Assembly: GCA_027886175.1 (NCBI GenBank)
Contig: JAJNNQ010000026.1
Location: 10,206,001-10,270,000, forward strand
Source of the DNA: Phylloscopus collybita
Taxonomy: Eukaryota; Chordata; Aves; Passeriformes; Phylloscopidae
Length of the DNA: 64,000 nt
Direction of reading: 5' to 3'
This document shows positions 27,118 through 38,348 of the stretch, one piece after another (position 1 is the stretch's first letter; every line of letters starts with the position of its first letter). Both the position numbers and the translations under genes were made by a program. Under the pieces are notes generated by a model. That model did no database searches. It was not told the DNA's origin and was given only the letters and a program-made list of their open reading frames with translations.

Positions 27118-27182
27118 AATCATAGAGGAATTGGAAAATCTCTTAGGTCATTGGGTCCAACCATTAGTCTAGCACCTGTCAC
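27118..27182 (-). mobile_element. CR1 LINE, 3'-end fragment, antisense
   Basis: Read on the minus strand, this piece carries the CR1 terminal pattern: GGTTGGACCCAATGACCTAAG, then a decayed region, then an ATTCTATG-like end. Only about 65 bases are clear. The 45 bases between it and the plus-strand CR1 tail are A- and C-rich low complexity. Confidence 0.65.
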
Positions 27183-28407
27183 ACTCTGTGTGGTTATTCC
27201 TGTCTACAATGCATAAAAGGGCAGGAAAATTTCACTTTTTTGTTTGAGCTGTCATAAAAATTCCTCAAATGATGAATACAACTGAGAATTTGAGGTGTGA
27301 AGGGCTGAGGACTTTCCCAGTTGAAGGATGCCAGCTTCTCTAGGCTACCATTTGGAAATGGCCTTAACTTGGCATGAAAAATTGCTAACATACTGCTCAA
27401 AACCAGCCACCTGTGGGAATACCTAGATGGATTGAACAGGGTGGCAGTCTGAATTGCTCTTTGCAGCAAGGGAACTGATCAATCCCTACAGGGCAAGGAC
27501 AAGGCATGCAGGCAGGCCAGGGGAAGGTAGATGTGCTCTGTCTCTGCCTCTGATGGAAACCTGTTTTGCAACCTTTGCCTTCTCTGACACCAGGCTGACA
27601 CTTCCCCTGGGCACACGGACTTGCATGGCAAGGACTGTGTTCTTCTGGACATATAAACAGACACAAGGGCTCTTAAACCTCACCATTTATAGGTTAGTCT
27701 GTTGTAAACATGCTTGTTGGAGATTAAAGGCTTAAGCTACCTAAGTTGCCAAGAAAGCCATCACAAATTTTCCAAATTAAACATAAACATTCACCTCACT
27801 GTAAATGCTGTGGTCAATCGTGCTAAATCCTGCAAATAGCTTTTCTGTAAACAAGTATTTTGTTAGCAAAATTGGAGGTCATGACTGCTGATACATAGGG
27901 ATAGATCATTAGTTCTGATAAAATCAGAACTTAGCCATAAGTCCCATTCTCTCTTAGTAAATTTTAAAGTCATTACTTGTGCAAACTGAAACAACTCTTT
28001 TTTAATAATATCTGGGTTTTCTCAGTCACTAAAGTTTCTCCAAATTTCAGTGTACCAGGACAGTTTAACCTAAGGGATGAGAAGACAATTAATAGAAGGA
28101 GAACCTGATGCCACATCAATAAATTAAAAACACATTATGAAAATGCATGATCACAAATTGGAGTGAAACTTTGCTTTCTTTTTCCATTCTAAAAAAGAAA
28201 TAGAAAAATAGTGGCTGAAAAATGTAATTGCAATATTTATTATACATCATCATACCAGTTGCAAAGTCTTGCCAACACTTTGGTTTTCTGCCCCAGAGAT
28301 CTTAAATATACAGTGAAGCTCACTAAATTACTGTCTAGCACAACGTTGGTCAAAATACTAAATTAAGCTTTGATTTTCAGTTAAATGTTGGAAATGTTTT
28401 AAAAATG
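27183..28407. other. Unique non-coding DNA between CR1 fragments
   Basis: No gene recognised. Overlapping frames of 61 to 93 codons on both strands near 27.4-27.7 kb share the same moderately GC-rich DNA and show no conserved motif. This block may be old, unrecognised repeat sequence, but I cannot support a family. Confidence 0.5.
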
Positions 28408-28690
28408 TTAAACAGAAGGGTTAATTTCCCTGGTGACTGTGCAGCTTAGAGAAATCGCCTGCCTTAAAACAGCTTTTAGGAGAATCTGTTCCATGATCTT
28501 TCCAGAGGCAGACAGGTTGGTAATTCCCAAGGCTCCCCTTTCTGTGGGTACAATGCTTCCCTTTTTCCAGTCACTTGGGTTTTCCCCTGACTGCCATGAC
28601 ATCACAGAGAGTGACTTGGCAACTACATCAGCCAGTTCTCTCAGGACTCTGAGATGCATCTCATCAGATCTCATAGACTCATGCAACGAG
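28408..28690 (-). pseudogene. CR1 reverse-transcriptase (ORF2) fragment, degraded
   Basis: On the minus strand this frame encodes a piece of the CR1 ORF2 protein, the reverse transcriptase that copies the element at its insertion site. Recognisable blocks in order are LRVLRELADVVAKSLS, WQSGENPSDWKKG, and ASGKIMEQILLKAVLRQ. These correspond to the N-terminal part of the RT domain, upstream of the catalytic YADD box. The segment expected between WKKG and the GKIMEQ block (the GNYRPVSL region) is shortened and scrambled. Both ends of the domain are missing, so it is dead. It is still open for about 90 codons, which looks like chance. No matching 3' UTR lies nearby, so this is an internal relic rather than a typical 3' fragment. 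Confidence 0.85.
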
Positions 28691-30056
28691 GAATTCTAAT
28701 ATTGCAGCTTACTGTAAGTGATTTAGGAGTTCCCCAAAAATACCTTTGAGTCACTGGTCTTTTTTGCTAATAGGTGCCAAAACCAGTCTAGAGCCTAATT
28801 TGTGCACACCTCAGTCTGTCTACTCACATGAAATTCTGAAGCAAAAGCTTAATGCCAACCTTCTTTCTGACAGTCCTGGTTTTATCTTTTTTATGTGCTT
28901 GTGCCATTGCCATTTGCTACACTCCGTGTTTCCTCTGTTGCTCAACTCCCTCCATGTGCAGTGTCTGCTGAGGAAAGGATTAGCATTCCAATCTAGTCCA
29001 AATAGCTGGAGCAAACAAAAAAAAAAAAAATAGTTAGCATTGTCACTAGCTTCTTGATGATCTTTTGACATGCTTGGAATAGTTTACTTAGGCCATGTAG
29101 ATAAGCAAATAACCTACCAGGTGGTGCATGGAGTTTGAGTGTGTAACCAAAAGAAACAATTGTACTTCTGATTAAAGGCAATGAGACAATATCACTGAGA
29201 AAGGAGAGTGAGATTCAAGAGGGTGATTTCATGTGAAAAAAAGACTGGGTGTGCATTCCAGCACAATTTCATATTTTGGATGCAAAAATATTAGGTTTTC
29301 TTTGTATACTTAATAGGTGCTGTCTATGGCTTGTTGTCGTTGCTAAACCAAACATCTTAGCAATACAAGATCTTTTTCATGCTGGAAGACTATTTTATAA
29401 GAAATAAATTGTATGAAACAATAACAGAAATCGTAAGGGTTTCCCACATGTAACACACTGGAGAGAGCTTGTTTTATGTAGCTTTTAATGTGCATATAAG
29501 TGCACATAATGTGTTTTCCTAAGGAGATTGTAATGCATTTTATTTGGTTTTCTCATGAAATGAGAAACAGGTCTTTAGTGCTATGTATTGCAGTCTTTCA
29601 GTTTGGAGTTTATTTCTTTGGTTTTTGTTTGCTTTTTTTTCCTAATAATCTTTCAACAGAAAAATCTCTGCTCTTATAGGATATACTAGCCTGTGCCTTC
29701 ACAGTGCTAATTGTTAATTCTGGCTTTATGGGTTGTGTGCAATTTTCTGTGTAAAGATTTCTTCTATGGTCTCGGAGAGCCACTTCACATAGATTAAGAG
29801 ACATGTTAGGAGTGGATACGATATGATTCCAGTTTGCATTTGAAAACTTATACCTTCAGTACAATTTGTGTCAGGCTTTGAATGGAAGAGTCCACTCTTA
29901 TAAATCTGAGAAACATGGCAGGAGTTAAAAGAAGACTGACAGACATGTGGACTAAAACATGACCTGAACTACAGTTGAAGGACTTTTTTTCATTTAATGT
30001 AACCTGCATAGCCCAAGAGCCATCTGTATTCTGAGCTCCATGAAGGTTTCTTTCAC
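28691..30056. other. Unique non-coding DNA, no gene recognised
   Basis: No gene seen. A 14-base A run lies at about 29016-29029. Sequence immediately right of the CR1 RT fragment may be further decayed CR1, but I see no motif to support that. Confidence 0.5.
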
Positions 30057-30128
30057 CTTATTTATTTTATTTTATTTTATTTTATTTTATTTTATTTTAT
30101 TTTATTTTATTTTATTTTATTTTATTTT
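30057..30128. repeat. (TTTTA)n microsatellite
   Basis: Twelve perfect TTTTA units (30065-30124) with partial units on each side, 72 bases in all. Pentanucleotide arrays of this kind are length-variable. Confidence 0.97.
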
Positions 30129-30697
30129 GGGTAAAGAGGCAGATTTAGTGAAATCAAAACATTTCAAGAACGTGTTTTGCCAAATCTTTCCTTGACAAAT
30201 GTAAACATTCCAAAAATTCCCTGTGACTGACTTTGACACATTTTTAAAATTATATGTTGCCAGTTGAGAACTGGAATGATTTCACATTTTAGAAAAACAC
30301 TTAATTTTTTTTATTGTCATTAGAGAAAAAATACAGCCTCGAACTCAAACCAAGACACAGTGATTTTCTGGACTTCATGGGATTTCACAAGTACTTTTAA
30401 TTTGTTTAATGAATAAAAGGAGATCCAAACAACATTTAAGCTTTTCTATGTGTGAACATCTTGTAAACCAAAGGAATAATGTTTTCATCCTGCTTAACAA
30501 CCTTTCCTCCATGGGGAGGCATGAAATGTAGGTGTCAGACCAGAGGAGTTCCTTCAGAGCTCTCTGCATCATGCCCATGGGATAATTGACCTCGAAAGCA
30601 AGAGCCTTTGACTAAGCAGTGACATAGCAGTGGAAATCTCAAGCTGGTGAGACAATTGCGTACAAGGATGAGCAAATTCACTAGCAGCTCCTTTTAA

Positions 30698-30716
30698 TTT
30701 GTTTGTTTGTTTGTTC
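30698..30716. repeat. (TTTG)n short microsatellite
   Basis: About four and a half TTTG units in unique DNA. Confidence 0.8.
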
Positions 30717-30834
30717 TGGAAGGCCCTTTATTAATGGGATAATCGAAAATTGAAATGTTCTATTTTTGGTTTTTTTTTTTTTCCTTCTCTTGTGTTCAGT
30801 AACTGCTGCTTCTCCCCCACCCTACCTCCCCCAC

Positions 30835-30835
<1 letters not shown>

Positions 30836-30878
<43 letters not shown>

Positions 30879-30890
30879 GAAAAAAAAGAG
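30836..30890. repeat. Poly(A) tract, 31 pure A plus interrupted run
   Basis: A run of 31 A (30836-30866) is continued by A-rich sequence with single G interruptions. It is preceded by a pyrimidine-rich, C-rich stretch and by a T run at about 30769-30782. The Lys-rich open frame across it is an artefact. Confidence 0.92.
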
Positions 30891-32539
30891 GGTTAAAGTT
30901 ATGCTAGGATTCTGTGCCATGGATAAAATTCAGACCCCTCCTCCTCAACTTCAAAGGGGCCATTTGCAGTGGAATGAGTGTCATTCGATGGTGGAAGCAG
31001 GAGGCTATTTGAGCAAGAGTCAGGACATAACTGAGACAAGAGCCGGGGGAGCAGGACCTGAGGACTGTTGCAGAAGGATTTCCACCTGTGAGAGCAGGCA
31101 GGGTGTTTCAGCTGCTGGGATACGGGAAGCAACTGCAGGGCACTTGCTGCCGTCTTGGGAGGGGAGTTCACTTCTCTTGGCTCCATGCCCTCTTTCCCTG
31201 CAACCACCCTAAGTGCTGAGCCAGGGCACAAGGGCTGATGTTCCAGTTCAATAACACGCAGAGGGCCATCACACTGAAACTGGGAGTATCCTGAAGTTCC
31301 CCTTCTCTTGGGAAAATCTGACTTCACCTCCTGCCCTAGCTCATACAATTCTGAAATGAATTACAGAGCCTCACTTGTGCTCTATATCGTTTAATGAGCC
31401 AAAAAGAAAAATGCCTTTCCTTCCCCCCAAGAAGTAGACCTTTACTTTCATAAAGACAGAGGGACCTAGTCCTCTCACATTCATTGCTGCATACAAAAAA
31501 CCCTCACATATAACCTTTTTCCATTCTCACTCTTTTGTTCATGTGCAGGTTTTTTTGGGTGTAACTTATCAAATTTTTCTTGTCTTATATTCCTGCAGGC
31601 CTCATTTAGATACAATGCATACATGTCTTGCTTCAGTTCCTGTAGACAGTGATGTATTTGATCTGCTGGCCTGAGATATGCATTTCTTTCACAAACCCTA
31701 ATGTAAACACTGGAAGTAGTTTATGGCTGTGAATCAGCATCAAATGGCCATGATGATTTAATACTATGAAGAAGTGACATAAAAAAACCCTTCCTGCACT
31801 CCAACTCAGAGTCTTAAGGTGGTTCTCTATTCCATTCTTGAAGCTACAAATAGAAATACTAAAAAAAAACCTTCTGGATATCTTCTTTTATTTTTCTTCT
31901 CTTTTGCTTTCCTTTTCTTTTACATATATATTTTCAGTTTTGGTCAAGTACAGGGAAGTATTTTTCTGCTGTGTTGACTTATTTTTCTGCATAGCATACT
32001 TGGAGCTGAAACAGTGTCTTGCTGACAGGATTTAATATGAGGAAGTTTTGTAATATGCTTTACAGCTGGTGTAAAACTTTTTGGTGAAAGTCAGAAATTA
32101 ACTGTTGTGATAAAATAGTCAGGTATTGTAGAGAATATTATTTGAACAAGATGCTTTCTTTTCAAACAAACACTTTACTTGGTACAGGGGTTTTACAAGA
32201 GATTCACCCTTATTGTTAAAATATACCATTCAACCAACAAAGTTTGTTTATGTGCAATTTAAAGAAGTGGCAGAGACAATCCTTGAGAATTACATTCTGT
32301 TTCCAGTGTTCATCTGAAAATAAAATGTAATTAGTTTCTTATTTTTGTTTTTCAAATGAATTTGTCCTAAAAATCTGAAATGGTTAAGAGTGACACTGAG
32401 CAATTAGAAAAAAAGGGTGTTGTGTTTTGCTCTGTTTTCAAAAGGATTTGAAGGGTGAAACCTGCTTTTGTACAACTTGTTAGCACATTTCACTGTAGTT
32501 GGCAGTTTGTCAAAGATGAAAAAATATGTTTGTTTTAGC
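30891..32539. other. Unique non-coding DNA; GC-richer block at 30.9-31.35 kb
   Basis: The first 450 bases are GC-richer than their surroundings and are open on both strands for nearly 150 codons. Neither translation shows a domain, signal peptide or membrane segment that I recognise. Long open frames on opposite strands usually mean low stop density from GC content. The rest is AT-rich unique DNA. I do not call a gene. Confidence 0.5.
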
Positions 32540-32695
32540 TGGCAAAGCTGCTTAGTGTATTGACCTGAGCAGAGTTCTGAGCATCTGGATACCTGGAGTT
32601 TATTCCCAGCTGTGTCACTGCTTTGTTGAGTGACTCTGAGCAAGCACATCTTTGCCTCTTTGCTGCCTCCCTCCCTCCCATGTAGTTTCCTGTGT
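32540..32695 (+). mobile_element. MIR-like CORE-SINE relic
   Basis: The segment follows the MIR consensus in order and spacing: ctggatacctgg (MIR GATACCTGGGT), gagtttattcccagctgtg (the tRNA-derived B-box region, consensus GTTCAAATCCCAGCTCTG), cactgc, then gagtgactctgagcaagc (consensus GTGACCTTGGGCAAG), then gcctctttgctgcc and agtttcctg (consensus CCTCAGTTTCC). Identity is low, as expected for an element inactive since early amniote evolution. Ends are approximate. A chance match over this many ordered blocks seems unlikely, but a profile search should confirm it. Confidence 0.6.
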
Positions 32696-32911
32696 CTAGT
32701 CAGCTGGTGAACACTTAGAGCAAACACTTTCAAGAGATTTTTATCTGTGCAGCACCTAAAACACCTGACTCCTATCTCACTTGGGATCTGCAGGTGCTTC
32801 AGTCATGCAAGCAGTAGCAGCAAAATTAATAACATCTAATAAACTTGCTTCACTGTGTTTATGAGAATGTAGTAAAACATAAATGAAAATGAAAATATTT
32901 CCTTTGTTCCT

Positions 32912-32913
<2 letters not shown>

Positions 32914-32974
<61 letters not shown>

Positions 32975-32980
32975 TGTGTG
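32914..32980. repeat. 48-base poly(T) followed by (TG)10
   Basis: An uninterrupted run of 48 T (32914-32961) leads straight into ten TG dinucleotides. The compound structure, homopolymer then dinucleotide, is typical of repeat-on-repeat growth. It is not attached to a recognisable retroelement. Confidence 0.95.
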
Positions 32981-33479
32981 TATGTTCTCAGAGTCTTTCA
33001 AAGACTGGAAAAGACAAATCCCTGGTTACCTAGGATGTAACCAGGGAACACATGTGCTTTCCTGTGACTCTCACTGTCCCCTTGCAGACACCAGAGTCAA
33101 AACAGAAGTCTTATTTTTCACCCTCCTAAGGCAGGAGAGAAGTTGAGCAAAACCAGGGACACAGCTGAAGGATAATCAGTAATAAACAGTAAACAGCCAG
33201 TAATTGTTTCAGCCTCTCTGTAGTTCTTGGAACTCCTATAGCTGCTCCTGGGTGTACACGACTAAGCAGTTCCTTGTGCACATCTGAGGGGCAAACTGCT
33301 ACTAGTATGGAAAAGTTAGACACAACCCCAAACCTACGAGTCACTGCTAATATTATGCAGATAATCAGTAAGGTCCTTGCATGTTATAGCGAGCACATTG
33401 TCTATTCTCTTCACTTACCCACCCTCAAATGGGTTTTGAGTTCTCCACATAAGCTGTTTTGACAACGGCTTTACTGCAT

Positions 33480-33740
33480 CGACCAAAGCCAAGTTATTCC
33501 TTCACACGCGCATGAAAGAAAGTCAAACCAGGCCAGGACCTGAGCTCGTGGATGCAATTATAAGTCCTCAGCAGCATCAGTTTTCCTGATCTGCTTCTTT
33601 TTGTTGCTCTTTTGAGCACTGCAAGTGTTTGAGACTTGCCTCATGGTCAGTGCTGACAGACAAATGTGTTGGCCTCCCGCTCAGTGTCCCCGTGGCGGTG
33701 TGAAGCCCACATTAGCGCTTCCTACGGCACACTGGCTGTG
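33480..33740. other. CpG-richer unique block, possible regulatory DNA
   Basis: Around eight CpG dinucleotides fall within about 230 bases (for example in cacgcgc, cccgctc, cgtggcgg, tagcgcttcctacggc), whereas neighbouring AT-rich DNA has almost none. No open frame of note crosses it and I recognise no repeat family. A conserved regulatory element or a decayed older repeat are the main alternatives. This is only a compositional call. Confidence 0.3.
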
Positions 33741-34739
33741 CTGGACAGCAGTTTTGTGCCTCTGCAGCTCAGAGCCAGTGTGAATGTGAAGAATGGATGG
33801 CACTTCAAGCAAGTGAAAGGAAACGGTTTCACAGCCTGAACTAAATCCTGAAAACTTGGAGGACTACTTCCTCAGTTCATTCTGAGCATGTGTTCTCTGA
33901 GCTGCAGATTTAATTTGCGTACCAAAATAAACAATTATTGCTTCAAAAGTGTTATGTTGTTAATGATTCCAACAGGATCTGCTGGTTCACTATGTCAAAT
34001 TAAGAGATAAAGGTTTGGAAAGTTAACTCTAGGCAATTATTCCAGAAAAATTTGGACTATATCCTGTAACAATATTAATTATTCAGATTTAACAATCAGC
34101 TATTCAGCGTAGTAAACAAGATGTGAGATCACACACAGAATGAGTACCAAAGGATACTATTTGTAAAAATATTATTAAATAATCTTAAATTTATATTAAC
34201 AGAAGTAAATGAAATCAGGACAGCTAATGTTTTCTTCCCCACTTTATTCTGAAGTTTTAGTACTATCCTGTGTAGGCTTTTTATAGTAAAATGTACTCTG
34301 ACCCTTTGTTATACTGCATTATTAATTAAATATTAAATTGTAAAGAATATTTAGGAAAAAAGGTTAAAATTAAAATGCGGTAATCAACCAGCTGTAGTCC
34401 TCTGTGACATGCTAACCTTGCTTTTACATGCTTGGTCACTTGCAGTCTATTTTACTAATTCAAAGAATTTACAACACGTTTCTCAGCCATTTCCAGGAAT
34501 TTGAAAGAGCTTGTTTGTTCTCACTTCCAACAGGCTTCTTCACAAAATTCTTCAAAATATACCAAAGACTTTTTCTCCTCTGAAACAAAACTTTAGGCAC
34601 CTAAAAATAACAATCTTTTTTAATGGGCTAATTAGTGCATCAAATTATTGCTCAAGCCCTTTATCTGAGACTTTGGGTAAAATCCAAATGGAAATGAGCT
34701 TGGCCGGTGCATTTTAACCTACATTTGTCTGCCTCACAA
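33741..34739. other. AT-rich unique DNA, no gene recognised
   Basis: Strongly AT-rich, with many TTAAT/ATTAA clusters near 34.0-34.4 kb. No repeat or coding signal recognised. Confidence 0.5.
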
Positions 34740-35290
34740 AGTCACCACGCGATTTAGCCCAGTTGGCAGCTCTGGTGCAGAGACAAGCGGGGCTGGCATA
34801 GCTGAGATGCTTCAAGAGGGGAGGACTGCAGCGCTCTGACAGGACTGTGAACACACACATTCTCACTGTGTTTCCTGCCCTGTGCGTGCTTCTAGTCCCT
34901 GCTCCCACTTCCACCCTGGCAGCAGCATCTGCTGGGCTTTGGTTGTCTGAGAATTGCAATAAAACTGATTTTTTTTTGTTAGGAAAACAGTAAAAGCATC
35001 CTAAAGATGGGCATGCTGCAAAATGAGTCACAGCTCACTTCCAAAGCAGGGGAAGGATTCTCGGCTTGGTCCCGCTATTTACAGCTTGTGGTGTGCCAAG
35101 CCAAGCAGTGCTTAAAAGCCTCTCTTGCCAGTGTGACCACCCTGGGAGGCCATTCCCAGGACAGGCACTCACGAGGCAGCAGTGGTGTGAGCACAGTGAC
35201 AGATGTGTCCTGTGTGAGCTCCTTTTCCGTGGGGTGTGCGCTCTCCTGTGCAGGCACTGGAGTCAGGGTAGTGATGGTTTGACTGCTTTG
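34740..35290. other. GC- and CpG-richer unique block
   Basis: This block is GC-richer than the DNA on either side and has scattered CpGs (for example in cacgcgat, agcgggg, gcagcgctc, gtgcgtgc, tcccgct, tcacgagg). Overlapping frames of 91 to 105 codons occur on both strands without recognisable domains. An AATAAA lies at about 34958 just before a T run. It could be regulatory sequence, an exon of a non-coding RNA or an unrecognised old repeat. Confidence 0.3.
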
Positions 35291-36023
35291 GCTGCTTCCC
35301 AGGACAGCCATGATGATAAGATACAGTATCTCAAGGAACCATCCTGTTACAAAACCATAAAATAAATAAACAAACAAACCAGGATATTTTAGGTTCTGAG
35401 CTATTGCATCATAGGAATGGCTGGAGAAAAGGTTGTCTCTTGAGCCAGCCGTAAAAGAGGGGACTTACGTGCACAAAAAAACCTTTTAAAATTCTGCCCT
35501 AAGCCACAATTGCAAAACCTCTGTGAAATATCAGAGACATTGCAGAAATTCCTCCTTCAGTTACAAATCACTGTGTTTTGTTCACTTTTTTTCTGACACC
35601 TGATCTCAAGAACCCTGTGATGTTGTGCATCTCATTGACAGCACAGTCCTGGGTAAGCTTGATAACTCGTAACACAATAAAATCAGCAGGCAAAAAATAA
35701 TTGTCAATCCATCAAGGCCAGGATGAAAATCCCTAAAGAATGAGTTGTGGAGGAGGGTAGACACAGCTTGCAAAGCAGCAAATAAACTTTTTCAGAGCTT
35801 TGAAAACAGCTTATATTTTTAAGGGACAGAGGTGAATAAAATCAAAGCCTAAACGCATTAATAAATTCTGTCTCATTACTCAAGGGGAGAAAACAGGGCT
35901 TGTGCAACTGTATTTTCTCAGAAAAAATACTACAAATAAGTATTAGCTATTTTAAGACTTGTAAAATATTTGGTAGCAAAAAAAAAAAAAAAGCCTCATG
36001 TTTTTATTTGCCACTGAAGACTC

Positions 36024-36076
36024 ATAAATATATTAGTATACTTTTATTTAGTCAAAAAGTATACTAATATATTTAT
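36024..36076. repeat. Perfect inverted repeat, 22-bp arms, 9-base loop
   Basis: The left arm (36024-36045) and right arm (36055-36076) are exact reverse complements and are separated by atttagtca. The arms are AT-rich and centred on TATTAGTATAC. The TATTAGTATAC core appears a third time at 36075-36085, so the locus holds three copies of the motif in mixed orientation. A foldback or MITE-like relic or a template-switch event could produce it. No target-site duplication is obvious. Confidence 0.95.
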
Positions 36077-36085
36077 TAGTATACC

Positions 36086-38348
36086 CTGCAGATTTTTGTC
36101 ATGCTCCTAAAAATGTCTTACAAAATGTCCATGGAATATGCAGAAACATTTTCATTGACAAAAATCTAGTCAATCCTTCTTATTTATTTTTAATGGATGC
36201 ATTTTTTCTCTTCACTCTGGAAACATACTTCAGGAGGGACACTTAGTCTTATGCAAGAGAGTGAGAAGATATTCCCAAAAGCAGAATAAAGAGGGAAATA
36301 TGTTCATTTACTATAATATAAAACTATTAGTGAGAACATTCCCAAGGTTTCTTCTGTTTTCCATTTAAATCCCTCTAAAGAAATTACGTTTTTATGTGAT
36401 AGAAGTTGTCCCTTCATATTTAGGGCCAGAATATTTGGATAACAAATTTCTGCTGAAGTAAAAAATAGTACCGACTGCCGTATTTCCTTTAATAGCGACC
36501 AAAATCATACAAGTTTTGCAGATTTGACATACACATGGGAGACGAAAGATTGAAAATTTTAAAAGATATGATTTTAAAAGAAAAACAGTGTTTATACCTT
36601 TATTTCAAATCGAAGGCAAAAGAAAACTAATTTTTGAAGGAAGCATTTTCATTATTGTTTCAATTTTTTATTAAATTATTTTTCAAAAAGCACCTGGAAA
36701 ATTACATTTCTTGTTCAGTAAATTGCATCCTCTGGTCAGAAGTCTTGTATTTGGAGCAAAACCTATTTATCTCTCACTTATACCCAGTACTCTTTTTCTC
36801 TCATGCAACACAGCCAAGACAGCTTGGATTGATATCCGTGTTCATTTTTCAGCTTCATTAAAAATGTCACTGCAGGCAATGCAGGGTTTACCTAGTTAAC
36901 ACCTCCCTCCCAGGACCAGCTACCTTTAAAAAGCTATGCCAGCTACCTGCCTTGTCATTAGGGTGCTTGAAAAGACTGGATTAAGACAAGGTAGATGTCA
37001 CAGCTGAGGTGGTCAGGGAGCTGTTACATAAAACCAGGCATATTTTTCCATATCCTTTTTACAATATTCCTCATTCCTCAGTCCTTACATTTTCTTTGCA
37101 GTCAGGTTCATGCAGCAGTGTGGGAGGTTGTCCCAAGAAAGTGGGGGATGCTTTACTAGGGGCACAATGGGCTCATGAGGACAACAGTCAGCTCTCAGTG
37201 GGAAAGGTACCATGTGGCAAGGTTTCCTGTGGCAGCCCTTGCAGCCCTATTTTCTGACATTCCGGGACTGTCTCATTACTATTGTGAATACCTACAAGCA
37301 ATCACATGTATCCAACACAATTTTGCCTTGACTGAGAGCAAACAAAGTTAACAAAGCTGAGTCAAATTATAGTCTTGGTACATGTGAGCAGGTTACACAT
37401 GCAGAACTGAGAAAGTAGGCAAAGACCAGACTCAAGAAATGCAAATCTCACTTAAGTGTGAGATACCTCTCTCTCTTTATATCTAGGTGTTCGACTAATG
37501 CAAACTATATAAACTGAAAGACCTCTTGGTACATCTAGCCAGAAAAATGACAGGACTATTCATGCAGCCTGAAGTGCTCTTAGGAAATCCAGTATTTCCA
37601 GTGCTGTGAAAGTACTGAGAAATGGTTTTGTGTAATCTGATGAATTATGGATTATGTCAGTTACCTGGATATTGGGAAGAGGTTCAAAACTAGGTTACAG
37701 AAATCCCATTAAGATAAAACCTGGAAGAAAGGAAGAAGAAAGAAGTAAGACTAATTTAATTGTTTTCATTATGTCAGTCTCTAAGAATGTTAAGCTTCAA
37801 GCAAAAGTAAAATGTTTAAAAGATAAACATTTAGAAGGGACAACATAAGAACTAAACAAATAGGAAATTACCGATCTCCTGGTAATAGTGTCAAGTTTTG
37901 TTAACAGATTTGCTAAGCTTTGAACAGTTATTTTCTATTATTTCAAGAATAAGATTTAAGGTAGAATACATCCAAAGCATTTGCATTTTGGAGATTATAC
38001 GACCATTCATGGTATTGCAAAGAGTAAAACATTGGTGCTGTGACTGTGACTGTGATTGTGTACAACATGCTGCATTTTTATTGTCCTTTTTATAATCCAC
38101 AGAATTTTACCAAAAGTTCTGCCTTGTAATACTGCTTGTCTGCTAGCAGGGACAGTAAATTACTTAAACATCTAAGTAGTTGATTGCATTGCTTCCCTTA
38201 ATAGATGCTTTCTGAAGTGACAGCTGCAAGGAGAAGATTTCTGTCTGGACATCCACTCTGATAAAATGAGCACTAATAAGGTTGTGGAAATAAGGATGTG
38301 CTGCCTTTGCACCAGAGCAACGTGGACCAGTTAATGTCACTGTATAGC
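36086..38348. other. Unique non-coding DNA, no gene recognised
   Basis: No gene or transposon recognised. A short imperfect TGTGAC repeat lies at about 38037-38062. Open frames are under 85 codons. Confidence 0.5.

Noticed and set aside
30766..31348. Overlapping open frames of 148 (plus) and 149 (minus) codons
   Set aside because: The plus frame runs through a poly(A) tract and both share the same GC-richer DNA. Neither shows a domain, and open frames on both strands point to low stop density and not to genes.
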